Source: an uncultured Desulfobacteraceae bacterium
GTDB lineage: Bacteria > Desulfobacterota > Desulfobacteria > Desulfobacterales > Desulfatirhabdiaceae
Length of the DNA stretch: 64,000 nt
Assembly: GCA_903953895.1 (NCBI GenBank)
Contig: CAJBLH010000013.1
Span: forward strand, 38,064 to 102,063
Direction: 5' to 3'
The notes under the pieces are model-generated. The model made no database searches and had not been told where the DNA came from. It saw only the letters and a list, made by a program, of their open reading frames with translations. The position numbers and the translations under genes were made by a program. Positions 14,628 to 23,107 of the stretch are shown here, piece by piece. Positions within the stretch are counted from its first letter, which is position 1. The number at the start of each line of letters is the position of its first letter.

Positions 14628-16013
14628 TTATCGATACGTGACCCCGAATTTTTTCATCTTGCGCCAGAGGGTTGTTTTATCGATTCCAAGAGCCATTGCG
14701 GTTCTGATACGACTCCCCCCGTTTTTACGCAGAACATCCAAAATGGCAGCGGCTTCAGCAGCCCCAAGAGGTGGGGGGCCAGGGGATATTCTGTTTGCTG
14801 CGGCCTCCTGATGCGTTTTACGGAGCACGCTTTCCTGAAGTTCCCTGGGCAGATGCCGGACCTCGATCAAATGGCCGCGACAAAGAACAAAGGCGTATTC
14901 AATAATATTCTCCAACTCGCGAATATTGCCAGGCAAATCGTGCGTCATCAATATATCGAGGGTATCATCCGACACCCCTTCGATCTCCTTGCCTTTGATG
15001 GCGTTGAACTTGCTGATGAAATGCTCGATCAAAAGGGGGATATCCTCCCGCCTGCGAGAAAGCGGGGGCAGGGAAAGCCTGACAACATTCAGACGATAGA
15101 AAAGATCACCCCGGAATGCGCCCAGTTTCACCAGGCCGGCAAGATCTTTGTTGGTAGCGGCAATGATCCGCACATTCGCCTTCTGTCCGGCGGTTGCACC
15201 CAATGGTTCATATTCCTTCTCCTGGATCACCCGGAGCAACTTGGCTTGCAACGCAGGGGAAATATCGCCGATTTCATCGAGAAAAAGCGTTCCGCCCTCT
15301 GCTCGTGCGAACCGGCCGGGTTTATCCGCCTTGGCATCGGAAAAGGCGCCTTTCATATATCCGAAGAGTTCGGATTCAAGAAGACTGTCCGGCAAAGCAG
15401 CACAATTGATGGCCACATACGCACCTTGGCAGCGACTCAGCTTATGAATCGCCTTGGCAAACAGCTCTTTACCTGAACCACTGGGCCCTTCGATCAACAC
15501 CGTACTGTTGCTGATCGCCACATCCGGCAGGATATTCAATATCTGCTGAATCTCGTGATTCTTACTGATGATATCGGCAGAGTGGTTTCGAATCCGTCCT
15601 GAAAATCTCAGAGCCTTACGCAAGGTTTCGATCGCAGACAAGTCCCTGAACGTCTCCACGCCTCCCACGATTTTTCCCTGCTCATCGCGAAGCACGGACG
15701 TACTGATGCTGATGGGAATTGTTTTTCCATCGCTGTTCAGAATATTGACCGGCAGATTGATACGCGATTCTCCGCCTTCTATGGTGGCTTTCAATGCGCA
15801 GGAAGTCTGGCATATATTGGCCCGCAGAACATCAAAGCATTTCTGGCCGATGGCCAGTTTTCTTGGAACCCCTGTGATCTTTTCAGCCGCACGATTGAAA
15901 TACGTGATATTGCTGTCACTGTCGATGGTAAATACCCCATCGGCAATAGAGTCAAGGATAATATCGAGCTGCCGGTTGACTATCAATTTTTTCACAGCGC
16001 CACTTCGCTCCAA
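14628..16013 (-). CDS. PAS-domain sigma-54-dependent transcriptional activator
   Basis: This 461-residue enhancer-binding protein starts with a PAS domain (about 12-130) bearing a cysteine cluster (KCFDVLRANICQTSC). Cysteine clusters of this kind are seen in redox- or metal-sensing activators. The AAA+ domain (about 150-390) has Walker A GPSGSGKELFAKA, Walker B GTLFLDEIGD and a sigma-54 contact loop reading GAFSDA instead of GAFTGA. The C-terminal Fis-type helix-turn-helix has GGSRIRTAMALGIDKTTLWR. It is not a two-component receiver type. The start is a TTG, or GTG at 15995. It probably controls the operon beginning at 14362 through the palindrome next to it. Confidence 0.9.
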   Translation of the reverse strand: MERSGAVKKLIVNRQLDIILDSIADGVFTIDSDSNITYFNRAAEKITGVPRKLAIGQKCFDVLRANICQTSCALKATIEGGESRINLPVNILNSDGKTIPISISTSVLRDEQGKIVGGVETFRDLSAIETLRKALRFSGRIRNHSADIISKNHEIQQILNILPDVAISNSTVLIEGPSGSGKELFAKAIHKLSRCQGAYVAINCAALPDSLLESELFGYMKGAFSDAKADKPGRFARAEGGTLFLDEIGDISPALQAKLLRVIQEKEYEPLGATAGQKANVRIIAATNKDLAGLVKLGAFRGDLFYRLNVVRLSLPPLSRRREDIPLLIEHFISKFNAIKGKEIEGVSDDTLDILMTHDLPGNIRELENIIEYAFVLCRGHLIEVRHLPRELQESVLRKTHQEAAANRISPGPPPLGAAEAAAILDVLRKNGGSRIRTAMALGIDKTTLWRKMKKFGVTYR

Positions 16014-16147
16014 TACAAAAAAAGACTCGTTGAATCTTACACGCTTTCAACCGAGTGAAATAACACAATAGAACAAAAACATACCATGCAGGTAGAATAT
16101 GAATTCAATTGACAATACGCTATCCTTCTGATAGCAAAATACCTGCA

Positions 16148-17449
16148 ATGACTGAAAAAGAACACATCATCGAAGACGAAATCCCAGAAAATTATGCCAC
16201 CGAAAAAGGAGCCTGGCCGCTTATGTTTGTAATGGGCTGTCTTTTGCTGTTGGGACTTGGCATACCCATCCTGCTGATTTATTACATAAAATCTCCACCC
16301 ATCGATCAACTAATGCCGATAATGGGGATATCCTATTCCAAGTTGGTGTATATTTTCCTGGTGAGTACGGCAATTATTACTTACGCATCGGTTTTATTTC
16401 TCAGAGCCAGGCCCATTATCATCTTTCCGGTTTTTGTGATATTATTATATTGCTGCTTTCCATTCATTGTTGGGCTTCGCAACAACCTGCCAATCAAGGA
16501 AGCCATCATCGATACGCCGCTTTTATCACATCTGCCTTTTTTCATAAAGCCGGCCTATCTTTTTTTCGAATTTTTTGTTCCAACTGGAATTCTCATTTGT
16601 TTATTTTTGCAAATTAAAAATATTTTGTCGAAAAAATCAACTTCCTTTGCTTTTTTAAGCCTGGCGTGTTTTCTGGGAACCGCCGCCGTCTTAGGATCTT
16701 CAATATTGACTCAGGCAGGCATTCCTAATCTTGTTACAATCGCCAAATGGTCGAATCCCAATCTTTCCATCAAACAAAACCTGCAACAAGCCTATCCCAT
16801 TCCAGATGAAAACCAGTTATTGTCTTCAACCGCAGAAATTGAGTCACCCGCCAATACGTTTCGAGTTCCGGGCATCGATAGGGAACCTGCCGGACAACCG
16901 GATACAGCAACACTTCGATCAGCCGTGGCTATTCCCAAAGAAGTTTCAACGATGCATGAAATCGATCAAAAATTTCAGCAGCTATCTGCAAAACTGGATC
17001 ACCTTATCGATATCATGCGTCAGAAGCCGTCATCACAGCAAAATGGTCGAGATCAGTTGGCGCCGGCCAATGCAGCCGACCTATCCAAACACAACGAACC
17101 GCCTGCCGCTTCCCTGTCGGCGGCCAAATTGGTTGAAAATAAAACCGATGAGGAAACTCTCGAACAAAAACTGCAGCAGGTATCCACGCGATTGAACGGA
17201 ATCGCCGATACAATTTCGCGTATCGAAACTTTGCTGCCCAAACAGACTTTAGATCAACAGAAATCGCCGGATTTCACTCCCCCGGCTCTTGCAGAACTCC
17301 AAACACAAAGTGTAACAGAGAACGCACCTCTTTCAACGACCAAGGATATCACTCAGGAACTATCGCTCATTTCAACAAAAGTCGATCAAATACTGGAAGC
17401 ACTTTCCCATGATAAGAAACCACACAGGTCGCTTCCCAAAAAACAATGA
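16148..17449 (+). CDS. Five-span membrane protein with C-terminal coiled coils (magnetosome-type operon)
   Basis: The track begins at a TTG (16109). The ATG at 16148 (MTEKEHIIEDE) is a better start, although no clear RBS is seen. The 433-residue protein has about five membrane helices in its first 180 residues. A cytosolic or periplasmic region follows with Gln/Ser/Pro-rich linkers and three short heptad-like helices, each containing a KLDxLIDxM or KVDQILEAL-like pattern. It belongs to no family I recognise. It opens the plus-strand operon that includes the OmpA-like and MamEO genes, so a part in magnetosome membrane structure is inferred from context only. Confidence 0.65.
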   Translation: MTEKEHIIEDEIPENYATEKGAWPLMFVMGCLLLLGLGIPILLIYYIKSPPIDQLMPIMGISYSKLVYIFLVSTAIITYASVLFLRARPIIIFPVFVILLYCCFPFIVGLRNNLPIKEAIIDTPLLSHLPFFIKPAYLFFEFFVPTGILICLFLQIKNILSKKSTSFAFLSLACFLGTAAVLGSSILTQAGIPNLVTIAKWSNPNLSIKQNLQQAYPIPDENQLLSSTAEIESPANTFRVPGIDREPAGQPDTATLRSAVAIPKEVSTMHEIDQKFQQLSAKLDHLIDIMRQKPSSQQNGRDQLAPANAADLSKHNEPPAASLSAAKLVENKTDEETLEQKLQQVSTRLNGIADTISRIETLLPKQTLDQQKSPDFTPPALAELQTQSVTENAPLSTTKDITQELSLISTKVDQILEALSHDKKPHRSLPKKQ

Positions 17450-17487
17450 ATCCGGTGTTACTTTTTCTGTAAAGGAGTTGCAAGACT

Positions 17488-19062
17488 ATGTCCGATAAGG
17501 AAGAATCTGAAGCAATCTCTGCCAGACTTCAGTTGTTACAGGACAACTTGGCCGAAGCCGTACGGCTGGCCGAAGTTTTTTACACAGGACAGGTAGAGGC
17601 TCAAAATGCGGCACAACAGGCACTAAAAGAAAAAACAGAACTCGAACAACGGATACAAACACTCCTGAATGAAAAATCAGTTGCTGCGGAAACAGCAGAT
17701 GATGTTGATATCGCCCCATTGTTAGCGGAATGTGAAGCGTTACAAAAACGAATTCATGAGCTTGAGAACAATTTGGCTGAAGCCCAAAGCTTGTTGGAAA
17801 CGAGGCTGAAGGAAATCAACGACTTTCAAGCCCGCATCGATCAGGCTCTGACTGAAAAGGCAGATGTTGAAAACCTGAGACGGGGCTTGCGGGATGAAAA
17901 TGTTCGAGTACAAAACGAGATGGTTAAGCTTGAAACCCGTGTGGAAACGGAATGCAATGCACTGAAAGACAAAATTCAGGCGCTTGAAACAAATTTGCGT
18001 ACTGCCGAAAGCCGGGCTGAAACAACCCAAAGAGAAAAGAGCGCTGCAGACGAAAAGATAGAGGCCATCACCGTAGAGAAAAAAACGCTTGAAAACAAAT
18101 ATGAAGATGCATTTACGGGTAAAATTGATGCGGAAAAAGAACTGCGTGCTGCGACCAAGATAAACGAGACCTTAACGATTCAACTGGAGGAGTGCAATAA
18201 ACGGTTGCACAGTCCGATTTCTAAAGTTGCGATGGCTGTGGTGGTGTTGCTTGCCCTGGCCTTGCTTGGATATTCCATCTTTCTTTTCCAGAGCTATCCG
18301 AACCGGTTGGTAAACGTCGATAGACAACTCGAAACATTGGTTACCCGCTTTGAAGACAAGACCCAACTTTTTGATGTGATCAGCCAGGGCCAGAAACAAA
18401 TGTCGGCAAAGCTCGACGAAATTTATCAGGAAGTGGAAATTATCGGCAAAAAGGCCGGCATTCAAATCGGAGCGCCAGGATCGGAAAAACATCCTTCGGA
18501 TACGGGCTTCTCAGGATTGACAGATCGGATTGACAGGCTGGAAAAAGCATTAAGCGACCTGCCTACAGGTCGGATTGCCTGGCAGGAAGAGGTGGATGCA
18601 TTACGCAAGAAAGTGGCCGATCTGGAAAAACAGCGCAAACAATTAGAGATAGAAAAGGCCAAATCATTTCTTCCGGAAGACCGACACTTTAAAATTCTTA
18701 CCGAAGTCTATTTTGATTCGGGTGAAACCAGACTGTCGGAAAAAGCTGCTGAAAATATAAAAACAATCGCTGAAAAAATCAAAAAAAAACCGGATATCCC
18801 CATTCGTATTGAAGGCCATTCCGATGACAAGCCCTTGCGTTGGACTATTTTTGATAGATTCAGCAACAATATGGAATTATCCATAGACCGTGGCGCAACT
18901 GTAGCCAGCATTTTAATCAAAGCCGGCGTAGATGCCAGTCAGATCAGTATCATCGGCGTCGGCCCGGCCCGGCCTGTCTCATCGAATGATAGTTCTGAAG
19001 GTAGGGCAAAAAACCGTAGAGTGGAAATCAAAATGATGGATAGCCCCAATGATTTGGGTTAA
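17488..19062 (+). CDS. Coiled-coil/OmpA-like membrane protein (magnetosome-type operon)
   Basis: This 524-residue protein has an N-terminal coiled coil (about 1-235, rich in E, K, L and Q), one membrane helix (about 250-270, VAMAVVVLLALALLGYSIFL), and a second coiled coil (about 275-395). The C-terminal OmpA/MotB domain (400-515) has VYFDSGETRLSEKA, RIEGHSDDKPL and RAKNRRVEIK motifs. OmpA domains bind peptidoglycan, so it may tie a cytoplasmic or magnetosome-chain structure to the cell wall. The ATG has AAGGAG 11 bases upstream. It lies 38 bases after the five-span protein and 33 before mamEO. Coiled-coil proteins of this kind are known in deltaproteobacterial magnetosome clusters. Confidence 0.75.
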   Translation: MSDKEESEAISARLQLLQDNLAEAVRLAEVFYTGQVEAQNAAQQALKEKTELEQRIQTLLNEKSVAAETADDVDIAPLLAECEALQKRIHELENNLAEAQSLLETRLKEINDFQARIDQALTEKADVENLRRGLRDENVRVQNEMVKLETRVETECNALKDKIQALETNLRTAESRAETTQREKSAADEKIEAITVEKKTLENKYEDAFTGKIDAEKELRAATKINETLTIQLEECNKRLHSPISKVAMAVVVLLALALLGYSIFLFQSYPNRLVNVDRQLETLVTRFEDKTQLFDVISQGQKQMSAKLDEIYQEVEIIGKKAGIQIGAPGSEKHPSDTGFSGLTDRIDRLEKALSDLPTGRIAWQEEVDALRKKVADLEKQRKQLEIEKAKSFLPEDRHFKILTEVYFDSGETRLSEKAAENIKTIAEKIKKKPDIPIRIEGHSDDKPLRWTIFDRFSNNMELSIDRGATVASILIKAGVDASQISIIGVGPARPVSSNDSSEGRAKNRRVEIKMMDSPNDLG

Positions 19063-19094
19063 ATCAACTATTTAACTGATATGAATTACTCCAT

Positions 19095-20909
19095 ATGATA
19101 TTACGAATTCTTTTGATCGTATTCCTGAGTTTGATCTGCCAGGATATTCCCCTTGCTTTTCCGGCAGCACCACTGGAAGAGCTGCAGAAAAATGTAAATC
19201 AGGCAACCGCCAATGTGATGCAGTCCGTTGTCAGCGTCAAGGCTCAAAAACAAAGCCAGACCGGTATATTGTACGAGAGTATCGGCTCAGGCTTCGTTGT
19301 TGACGAAAGAGGTTATGTTTTAACCAATCTACATGTGGTTGAAAATGCACAAAATATTACGATATCCCAATGGCGGATCGGTCCGAATGTTATCTCCGCA
19401 ACACTGATGAATACCGATGAATCTTTGGATCTTGCCCTCCTAAAGATTGAAAGCAATGGTATATTCAAGCCTGCACCGCTTGACAATTCCGACCAATTGA
19501 AAATCGGCAACCTGGTGATATGCGTCGGAAGCCCTTTTGGTTTTAAACATAGCGTCACTTTCGGAATTATCAGTGATCTGCATCGAGAAATCGTGATACA
19601 AGGGTTGACATACCAGGATATGATCCAGACCGATGCTGTGATTAACGAAGGCAACAGCGGGGGGCCGATCGTCAATATATTCGGCAGGGTAATCGGTGTT
19701 GGAACTGCTATTTATGCGCCGGACGGCACCTATACCGGGATAGGCTTCGGCATTCCGATAAACCGGGCAAAACATTTTTTCTCGCAAACAACAGGGGCTG
19801 TTCTTGCTGCGGCTACGGCCCCGCTTCCCGCCGCCAATCCCAAAGAGCCGGTCGATATCAACACGAAAATTCCTGACGATCAAATACACAGGCAGTTTTC
19901 TGATTGCAGAGAATGCCATGTGATTTCGGCCAAAAGTGTTGTCACCGTTCAGGCAACCCTGCCCCATCTTCCACTGGAGGGATGCAGCGATTGTCACATT
20001 CTGACAAATGATAAGGTTGCAACAGCTCCGATTACCGTTGCGATGAACGTTCCAAAGCAGATTCCCAGTTTTTTGCAATTTGGATTTTTTGTCCGGTCAA
20101 CCATCCTGATCCTGTTCGGTTTGGTCGTAGGAACTGTTGGCACAATGGTAGGCGTCGGTGGAGGTTTTATTCATGTACCATTTTTAATGCTTGTTTGTGG
20201 TTTTTCCGTTCAGGATGCGATCGGCACATCGATAGGGATTATTTTTTTCAATACAACCGCTGGCTCATTCATGTATTATCATCAAAAATGTATCGATCTC
20301 GATCTGGCAAAAAAACTCTCTTTGATCGTTATCCCCGGAGCTATTTTAGGGCCGCTGATTGTACAGCAATATAACAATTCCTGGTATCTTGTCGTATTTA
20401 CCCTGTTGCTCTTCGTAATCTCCTGTTATTTGTTTTTTACCAACTCGCAGATAAATGTGCTTCCTGAGTTTCGATATAACCGGCGTGTGACGATAGAAGA
20501 TATCGATGGAAATAAAATATCTTATTCAACCAATATCGGGCTGAGCTATATCGGCACATTTATTATCGGCTTTTTTTCAAACCTGATCGGTATCGGTGGC
20601 GGTATTATCCATGTTCCTTTTCTGATTCTGTTTTTAAGAATTCCGGTTCATATCGCGCTTGGCACTTCTCATTTCATTCTGTGTGTATCGTCTTTTGCGG
20701 GAATGATCATGTTCGGGATTTTGGGTAATATCCATTTCGACTATATGATGCCGATTGCTGTGGGGGCCATATTGGGAGCAAAAATCGGCGTGGAGCTTTC
20801 AAAATTGACCAGTCCTGTCGTTATCAGAAAAATGCTGGCGTTGATTCTATTTTTTATCACTTTCAGAATCTTTATTAAACAGATAACTACCATTATGACG
20901 ATTCAATGA
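19095..20909 (+). CDS. mamEO: MamE/MamO-type protease with magnetochromes and a TauE transporter domain
   Basis: This 604-residue protein joins three modules. Residues 1-24 are a signal segment. An HtrA/trypsin-like domain (25-225) has an apparently intact triad: His80 in TNLHVV, Asp112 in LDLALL and Ser188 in GNSGGP. Two heme c motifs follow, CRECH at 271-275 and CSDCH at 297-301. A TauE/SafE-type membrane domain fills 331-604 (VGGGFIHVPFLML and IGGGIIHVPFLIL repeats). In magnetospirilla MamE has protease, magnetochromes and PDZ, while MamO has an inactive protease plus TauE. This protein mixes both and lacks PDZ, as in the deltaproteobacterial MamEO type. It overlaps the next gene by four bases. 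Confidence 0.9.
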   Translation: MILRILLIVFLSLICQDIPLAFPAAPLEELQKNVNQATANVMQSVVSVKAQKQSQTGILYESIGSGFVVDERGYVLTNLHVVENAQNITISQWRIGPNVISATLMNTDESLDLALLKIESNGIFKPAPLDNSDQLKIGNLVICVGSPFGFKHSVTFGIISDLHREIVIQGLTYQDMIQTDAVINEGNSGGPIVNIFGRVIGVGTAIYAPDGTYTGIGFGIPINRAKHFFSQTTGAVLAAATAPLPAANPKEPVDINTKIPDDQIHRQFSDCRECHVISAKSVVTVQATLPHLPLEGCSDCHILTNDKVATAPITVAMNVPKQIPSFLQFGFFVRSTILILFGLVVGTVGTMVGVGGGFIHVPFLMLVCGFSVQDAIGTSIGIIFFNTTAGSFMYYHQKCIDLDLAKKLSLIVIPGAILGPLIVQQYNNSWYLVVFTLLLFVISCYLFFTNSQINVLPEFRYNRRVTIEDIDGNKISYSTNIGLSYIGTFIIGFFSNLIGIGGGIIHVPFLILFLRIPVHIALGTSHFILCVSSFAGMIMFGILGNIHFDYMMPIAVGAILGAKIGVELSKLTSPVVIRKMLALILFFITFRIFIKQITTIMTIQ

Positions 20910-22246
20910 AAAGTGAACCGAGCAGTTTTTATTTTTTAAAAAAACCAGACCGGCCACCTGTTCAAATCAAAAAAACATCCAATACATCCGAGACCAAGCT
21001 GTCTGTGCCTTTGTCGCTGATTCAATACAACAATCCCTTCGATGAAATTGAATATCTTTCCACCTCGATACGAGCCAGAGGGCATATTCCGATCGTCTGG
21101 TCCAAAGCCAGGGGCTTGATGGTCAATCACCTATCCAGAGCCTATCCGCTATTTGACGGTTTCAATGTTGCTGGTTTAAACGACCCTTTGGAAGTGATCA
21201 AATTTATAATCAGTAAACCCCAGGAGTGTATCTCCTATATTTTTGAAGACTTTCATCACTACATCGGTGAAAAAGATACCATCAACCCGGTGGTTGGTGA
21301 AATCCGTTCTCTGATCAAAGAATTATACCGCAATTTAACAGGTCGAAATGAAAGCGTTTTTTTGTTTGTACCCCGTTCATATGAACTGCCGCCCGAGCTG
21401 CAACCTTTTTTCGCCCAATCAATCCCAAAATCTCTAAAAAAAACCAAAGGATACCTGGATCGCTATGGCATGCTTTTAACAGATGCCGAATTTCTTTCGC
21501 ACACAAAGCCCATGATCGGTGCGGATACTCTGATCGAGCGGCTGCTTCAGGTATTATCCCAGATGGAGACGAACAACCCCCTGCTGGTAGGCCCCCCCGG
21601 CGTGGGGAAAACCGCTGTGGTTGAAGGTCTTGCCAGAATGATCTACTCGGGAAAAGTACATCCCAGTCTTCATGGAAAGGCGTTGTATTCGCTTTCATTA
21701 AACAGTCTCATCGCCGGTACACGCTATCGCGGAGACCTTGAAGACCGGCTCGAATGCTTGATGGAGGAAGTACTTCATAAAAAAGATAAGGTCATCATTT
21801 TTATCGACGAGATTCATACTTTGATTGAAGCCGGCGCAACTGAAGGCGGCATGGGCCCCGCTGATATTTTAAAACCGGTGCTTGCCCGCGGAGAATTTCC
21901 CTGTATCGGCGCGACAACTCCAGCAGGAGCAGAATGCTTTGCCAAAGACCCAGCCTTGATGAGACGATTCAAAAAAATTATGGTTCATGAACCATCGGTC
22001 GATCAGTCACTTGCCATATTGAGGGGGATTATCACCTGTTTTGAAAATCACCACCGATTACAGGTCGATGATGATGCATTGGCTACAGCGGTGATGATGA
22101 GTAACAAGCATATCGTCGGTGAATATCTTCCGGGCAAGGCCATCTCGCTGGTTGACGGCGCTGCCGCCTTATGCAGCATGCAGGGCAAAAACAGGGTTAC
22201 AAGCAAAGACATATTGGTTGAAATGGAACGGTTGTTGATGGCTTAG
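20906..22246 (+). CDS. AAA+ ATPase: Ycf46-like N-domain plus ClpA/ClpB-D1-like module
   Basis: This 446-residue protein has a ClpB-D1-type AAA+ domain (about 195-430). It has Walker A GPPGVGKTAVVEG (229-241), pore-loop segment GTRYRGDLEDR, Walker B IIFIDEIHTL and the arginine-finger region LMRRFKK. The first 190 residues look like the degenerate ATPase half of Ycf46-type proteins (NDPLEVIKFIISKP, IFEDFHHYIG, VFLFVPRSYELPPEL). It has no Clp N-domain, M-domain, second AAA ring or ClpP-binding loop that I can see. Its start overlaps mamEO (ATGA), so it is probably made with, and may remodel substrates for, the MamEO protease. No membrane segment is visible. Confidence 0.8.
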   Translation: MKSEPSSFYFLKKPDRPPVQIKKTSNTSETKLSVPLSLIQYNNPFDEIEYLSTSIRARGHIPIVWSKARGLMVNHLSRAYPLFDGFNVAGLNDPLEVIKFIISKPQECISYIFEDFHHYIGEKDTINPVVGEIRSLIKELYRNLTGRNESVFLFVPRSYELPPELQPFFAQSIPKSLKKTKGYLDRYGMLLTDAEFLSHTKPMIGADTLIERLLQVLSQMETNNPLLVGPPGVGKTAVVEGLARMIYSGKVHPSLHGKALYSLSLNSLIAGTRYRGDLEDRLECLMEEVLHKKDKVIIFIDEIHTLIEAGATEGGMGPADILKPVLARGEFPCIGATTPAGAECFAKDPALMRRFKKIMVHEPSVDQSLAILRGIITCFENHHRLQVDDDALATAVMMSNKHIVGEYLPGKAISLVDGAAALCSMQGKNRVTSKDILVEMERLLMA

Positions 22247-22310
22247 TTGAAAGCTATAGTCCTGAAAAATTTTGACATGCCTTGATCAATGCTTCTGCAG
22301 TCAAACTCAG

Positions 22311-23039
22311 TTATAAATCGCAAGTCCTTTTTTGAAGGTATTCCCGCTGAATTACATATATCAGTTCCGTCAGGGCCTTTTCTTCAACCTTATCCATATC
22401 GACAAAATGAATTGCACACGCATGGCTGCCCGCCTCCTTATTCTCTTCAAATCGGACAATTCTCGCCTTTCGAATGCTCACCCGCTGTTTGGAACGTTCC
22501 GATCGGAAGATCACTTCGATATCTGTCAAATTGTCTCCGGTGCATAAAGGCAATACCATATCCGCCAGATTCTGAAGACTGATCAAAGCTCCGAAAGATC
22601 CGCCCAGACTTAAATTGATCACTTGGTTTACTAAGGATACCCCACATTTTTTAAAAACCATCTGTGTGCCGGGCGGAGCGTTCACTCTAAAATTGCGCCG
22701 AAGCTGTTTACGTCTAATGAGATTCGGGAACAACGCCCAGATGTTGTTTTTATAAATTTGAGCGATATCGGCATTGAACATATATGACAATTTGTCTGAT
22801 CCGGCAAATTCGCATTGAATCTGACGGGATGATCCAGCAATCAAATCGGTAAATCCTTTCGGGCATTCGATTATCAAATACGATGCATTCTCTTTGTTCC
22901 GAATATCCTCAACAATGGTCTGCTCTTCATACTCCGTTCCCAACAGCTTCATTCGAATCAGAGACTTACCGTTTTTCACCAGTTCAAGAAGTGCATAAAT
23001 CTTTGTATTACTAGTGAATTCATCAAATTCCAGCTCCAT
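22311..23039 (-). CDS. PilZ-domain flagellar brake protein (YcgR-like)
   Basis: This 242-residue protein has an N-terminal YcgR-type domain (about 1-105) and a C-terminal PilZ domain. The c-di-GMP sites are intact: RRNFR (RxxxR) around residue 120 and NLSLGG (NxSxxG) around 145. YcgR proteins bind c-di-GMP and then slow or bias the flagellar motor. The gene is convergent with the magnetosome-type operon and begins the motility region. The start is the ATG at 23039; no better one is seen. Confidence 0.85.
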   Translation of the reverse strand: MELEFDEFTSNTKIYALLELVKNGKSLIRMKLLGTEYEEQTIVEDIRNKENASYLIIECPKGFTDLIAGSSRQIQCEFAGSDKLSYMFNADIAQIYKNNIWALFPNLIRRKQLRRNFRVNAPPGTQMVFKKCGVSLVNQVINLSLGGSFGALISLQNLADMVLPLCTGDNLTDIEVIFRSERSKQRVSIRKARIVRFEENKEAGSHACAIHFVDMDKVEEKALTELIYVIQREYLQKRTCDL

Positions 23040-23107
23040 CCCGTCGCATCCTTCGGTTTTTTATTTTCTCTTGTGAACCCATTGGATATTTGGAAAAAAC
23101 AGGACGA

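Noticed and set aside
22252-22262. GAAAGCTATAG resembling one end of the MITE-like repeat
   Set aside because: Only 11-13 bases match and no core follows; it is too short to call a copy.
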